Part shown: in pieces, positions 61,902 to 64,000 of the stretch | How positions within the stretch are numbered: position 1 is the stretch's first letter | How the letters are laid out: the number at the start of each line of letters is the position of its first letter | From: Enterobacter cloacae complex sp. R_G8 | Lineage (GTDB): Bacteria > Pseudomonadota > Gammaproteobacteria > Enterobacterales > Enterobacteriaceae | NCBI RefSeq assembly: GCF_024599795.1 | Contig: NZ_CP102246.1 | Span: 1,860,001 to 1,924,000 of the forward strand | Reading direction: 5' to 3' | DNA: 64,000 bases | Program-made: the position numbers and the translations under genes | Notes under the pieces: generated by a model | What the model was told of the DNA's origin: nothing | Seen by the model: only the letters and a program-made list of their open reading frames with translations | Database searches by the model: none

Positions 61902-61974
61902 GTCTGTCTCCTTGTTCCACAGGTGTGCTGCTATACCCGATAGTATGTCACACGCCTGTGAAACAAAAGGGAGA

Positions 61975-63288
61975 TCAGGGATGGTGTGTCTCTTTCATCA
62001 CCAGCGCTGTGGCGGCCGACAGCAGGCAGCCTGCCAGCAGGTAGATCGCCACGCTGTGCCAGTTTCCGCCGGAGAACGTTACCAGTGCGGCGGCAATAAA
62101 CGGCGTAAATCCGCCGCCCACGACGCTCGCCACCTGGTATCCCACACCCGCCCCACTGTAGCGGTAGCTGGCGCCGAACAGTTCGGTAAACATCGGTTGC
62201 TGCACGCAGACCACCATGTCGTGGGCAATGTTGGCGAGCATAATGGCAAAGAAGACTATCCAGAAGACCGACTGCGCCTCCAGTGCCATAAAGAACGGCC
62301 AGGCGCTGAGGGATCCAATCAGCGCACCGGTAATATAGACGCGGCGACGGCCAAACCGGTCCGCGAGCCAGGCGAAGCAGGGGATTGTCAGACAGCTGAT
62401 CCCGCCCACCAGCAGACCGATATTCAGGAACAGCTCACGGGGAAGGCCAAGGTTCTGCGTGGAATAGTTGAGGGCAAATGCGGTAACGATATACATCGTC
62501 AGCAGTTCACACAGGCGCAGGGCGATAATTTTCAGAAAAGCGCCAGGATGGCGGATGAGCGCCTCCATCACCGGCAGCCGTTTTCTGGCAACGGGGTTTT
62601 CCCGCTGCTGTTCAAACTCGGCGGACTCTTCCATTCCGTTACGGATCCACAGCGCGGCGATAACCAGCACGATGCTGAAGATGAACGGAATGCGCCAGCC
62701 CCAGCTCAGAAACTGCGCATCGGTAGTGAAGTGACTGATAAGCGACACCAGCCCGGTGGAGAGCAACAGACCCACGCCGTAGCCGACCTGCACGCCGCTG
62801 CTGTAGAACGCTTTCTTGTTTTTCGGTGCACTTTCGACCGATAACAGCGCCGCGCCGCCCCATTCGCCGCCCACGGCAAAGCCCTGAATGGCGCGCAGGG
62901 TGACCAGCAGTACCGGAGCCCACCAGCCAATCGTGGCAAACGACGGCAAAATACCGATCAGCGCAGTGGCGATCCCCATCATCCAGACGGTGAGCATCAG
63001 CATACGTTTGCGGCCAAGGCGGTCGCCGAAGTGGCCGAAGATCACCCCGCCCAGCGGGCGGAACAGAAACCCGACGCCAAAGGTGGCAAACGCGGCGAGC
63101 GTGCCCATAGCCGGGCTAATTTGCGGAAAGAATTCGCGGTTAAACACCAGAGCGGCGGTGATGCCGTAGAGCAAAAAATCATACCAGTCCACGACGGCCC
63201 CGGCGAAGCTGCCAAAGGCAGCGCGGCGGGCACGGTTAAGGCAAGGTGTCCCCTCGCCGGGACGTGTGGAGATGAGGGTGGAGTCCAT
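61975..63288 (-). CDS. shiA: ShiA, shikimate transporter (MFS)
   Basis: A 437-residue major facilitator protein of the metabolite:H+ symporter group with 12 membrane helices. The cytoplasmic loop between helices 2 and 3 has GHFGDRLGRKRML (about 85-97), and its relative in the second half reads ADRFGRRRVYI. Nearly the same as E. coli ShiA, which imports shikimate. It is directly upstream of amn, as in E. coli. Confidence 0.96.
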   Translation of the reverse strand: MDSTLISTRPGEGTPCLNRARRAAFGSFAGAVVDWYDFLLYGITAALVFNREFFPQISPAMGTLAAFATFGVGFLFRPLGGVIFGHFGDRLGRKRMLMLTVWMMGIATALIGILPSFATIGWWAPVLLVTLRAIQGFAVGGEWGGAALLSVESAPKNKKAFYSSGVQVGYGVGLLLSTGLVSLISHFTTDAQFLSWGWRIPFIFSIVLVIAALWIRNGMEESAEFEQQRENPVARKRLPVMEALIRHPGAFLKIIALRLCELLTMYIVTAFALNYSTQNLGLPRELFLNIGLLVGGISCLTIPCFAWLADRFGRRRVYITGALIGSLSAWPFFMALEAQSVFWIVFFAIMLANIAHDMVVCVQQPMFTELFGASYRYSGAGVGYQVASVVGGGFTPFIAAALVTFSGGNWHSVAIYLLAGCLLSAATALVMKETHHP

Positions 63289-63544
63289 AGTTGTCCTGTC
63301 TGCACTGATTTTTTATTTATTGGTATAAGAAAAGGTTACTCACATAGCCGCCGCGTTATTGGCGGAAGATATGAGACTACCGCGACAGGGGACATGAGAA
63401 AACGTTTTTATCCTTCCTGAGGGTGCTGAATAAAAAAATTTCATCTGCACGGGCCGCAATATAAATCGGTCTGTTTGGCACCGGTTCGTGCTGAATGGTT
63501 TAAAGTATTAGAGATACTGTGTGACTTAAGCTGAGGAAATATCT
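63289..63544. promoter_or_regulatory. Divergent promoter region of shiA and pagP homologue
   Basis: A 256-bp gap that must hold both promoters. Apart from the PhoP-like motif listed separately and a GAGGAA ribosome site (63533-63538), nothing else was recognised. Confidence 0.5.
63472..63506 (+). promoter_or_regulatory. Candidate PhoP box and -10 before pagP homologue
   Basis: TGTTTG (63472-63477), five bases, GGTTCG (63483-63488) resemble the PhoP direct repeat (T/G)GTTTA-N5-(T/G)GTTTA at 9 of 12 positions. A -10-like TAAAGT (63501-63506) follows after 12 bp, the spacing known for class I PhoP promoters. pagP is a classic PhoP target, but the match is partial. Confidence 0.35.
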
Positions 63545-64000
63545 ATGCAACGCCTCTTTCCAGCACTTTGGATGGCACTGTTTGTATTTATTTTCCCGCT
63601 TCATGCGGAACCCGGCGTTTATGGTGAGCAGCGTATCAGCCGCTGGTGGAATGCGCTGACGGAGGATATTTCCCAGACCTGGCATCAACCAGAGCGATAC
63701 GATCTTTACCTTCCGTTTCTGAGCTGGCACGCCCGTTTTATGTACGACAAAGAAAAAACCGACAATTATAACGAAATGCCGTGGGGCGGGGGACTGGGCG
63801 TGTCCCGCTATAACGAAGAGGGCAACTGGAGCGCGCTCTTCGCCATGATGTTCAAAGATTCGCACAATGAATGGCAACCCGCGATGGGCTACGGCTGGGA
63901 GAAGGGCTGGTACCTGGATAATGCCCAGGACTTCCGGCTTGGGCTCGGTGCCGCAGCGGGCATCACGGCGCGCGATGATTTTGCTAACTATGTGCCCCTG
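63545..64000 (+). CDS. pagP: PagP, lipid A palmitoyltransferase homologue (3' end outside window)
   Basis: The first 152 codons of an outer-membrane beta-barrel acyltransferase; the end is cut by the window. A signal peptide ([21 protein letters not shown]) is followed by the family's N-terminal amphipathic helix, [20 protein letters not shown] (about 43-62). Catalytic residues are present: His62 in SWHARF and the Asp105-Ser106 pair in FKDSHNEW. PagP transfers palmitate from phospholipids to lipid A. The locus beside shiA differs from the E. coli pagP site, so this is a relocated or second copy. Confidence 0.88.
   Translation, partial: MQRLFPALWMALFVFIFPLHAEPGVYGEQRISRWWNALTEDISQTWHQPERYDLYLPFLSWHARFMYDKEKTDNYNEMPWGGGLGVSRYNEEGNWSALFAMMFKDSHNEWQPAMGYGWEKGWYLDNAQDFRLGLGAAAGITARDDFANYVPL

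Overview
The window is chromosomal DNA from a gammaproteobacterium of the Enterobacteriaceae, most likely Enterobacter or a close relative. Gene order and protein sequences follow the Escherichia coli asmA-yegH-wza...wcaM-galF-rfb-gnd-ugd-wzz-his-sbcB-amn-shiA stretch almost gene for gene. Differences from E. coli are an extra UDP-uronate epimerase between ugd and wzz, an aminopeptidase P gene after amn, and a PagP homologue after shiA.

Layout. (1) 1-1714: the last codons of an upstream gene (asmA by synteny) and yegH on the minus strand. (2) 1715-24911: a long leader carrying a JUMPstart/ops element, then the complete colanic acid operon wza-wzb-wzc-wcaA-B-C-D-E-F-gmd-fcl-gmm-wcaI-cpsB-cpsG-wcaJ-wzxC-wcaK-wcaL-wcaM. 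A 43-codon secreted-type small frame sits between ops and wza and overlaps the wza start by 4 nt. (3) 25088-25984: galF with a very strong terminator. (4) 26219-35121: a second, canonical JUMPstart/ops followed by the strain-specific O-antigen cluster: rmlB, rmlA, a short-chain reductase-like gene, wzx, an EpsG-type wzy, a glycosyltransferase, a KpsC/KpsS-type (Capsule_synth) protein, a hexapeptide acetyltransferase and rmlC. DNA from rmlA to rmlC is clearly AT-rich relative to its flanks, as expected for exchanged O-antigen loci. (5) 35229-40254: gnd, ugd, uge (antisense) and wzz. (6) 40292-47569: the his operon on the minus strand (hisLGDCBHAFI) with intact leader peptide, attenuator and promoter. 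(7) 47676-56652: yeeZ, yeeY, yoeI-plaP, sbcB, dacD, sbmC, yeeA, yeeX and a gamma-glutamylcyclotransferase-fold gene. (8) 56708-58578: two identical tRNA-Asn genes in inverted orientation around yeeO. (9) 58656-63288: an aminopeptidase P family gene, amn and shiA on the minus strand. (10) 63545-64000: the 5' part of a pagP homologue cut by the window end.

How it works together. Most of the window builds cell-surface carbohydrate. cpsB, cpsG, gmd, fcl and gmm make and manage GDP-mannose/GDP-fucose, galF and ugd act on UDP-sugars, and rmlA/B/C make a dTDP-6-deoxy-4-keto sugar. wcaJ starts colanic acid and the wca transferases extend it. wzxC, wcaD and Wza/Wzb/Wzc flip, polymerise and export it. 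In the O-antigen locus wzx, wzy and wzz do the flipping, polymerising and length control. RfaH, acting at the two ops sites, probably keeps polymerase elongating over both long operons.

The least explained parts are the O-antigen cluster (no rmlD; a reductase-like protein whose SDR catalytic Tyr position is Phe; a Capsule_synth-family protein), the small secreted frame ahead of wza, and the off-locus pagP gene. No CRISPR array, prophage, insertion sequence, toxin-antitoxin pair or classical defence system was seen.
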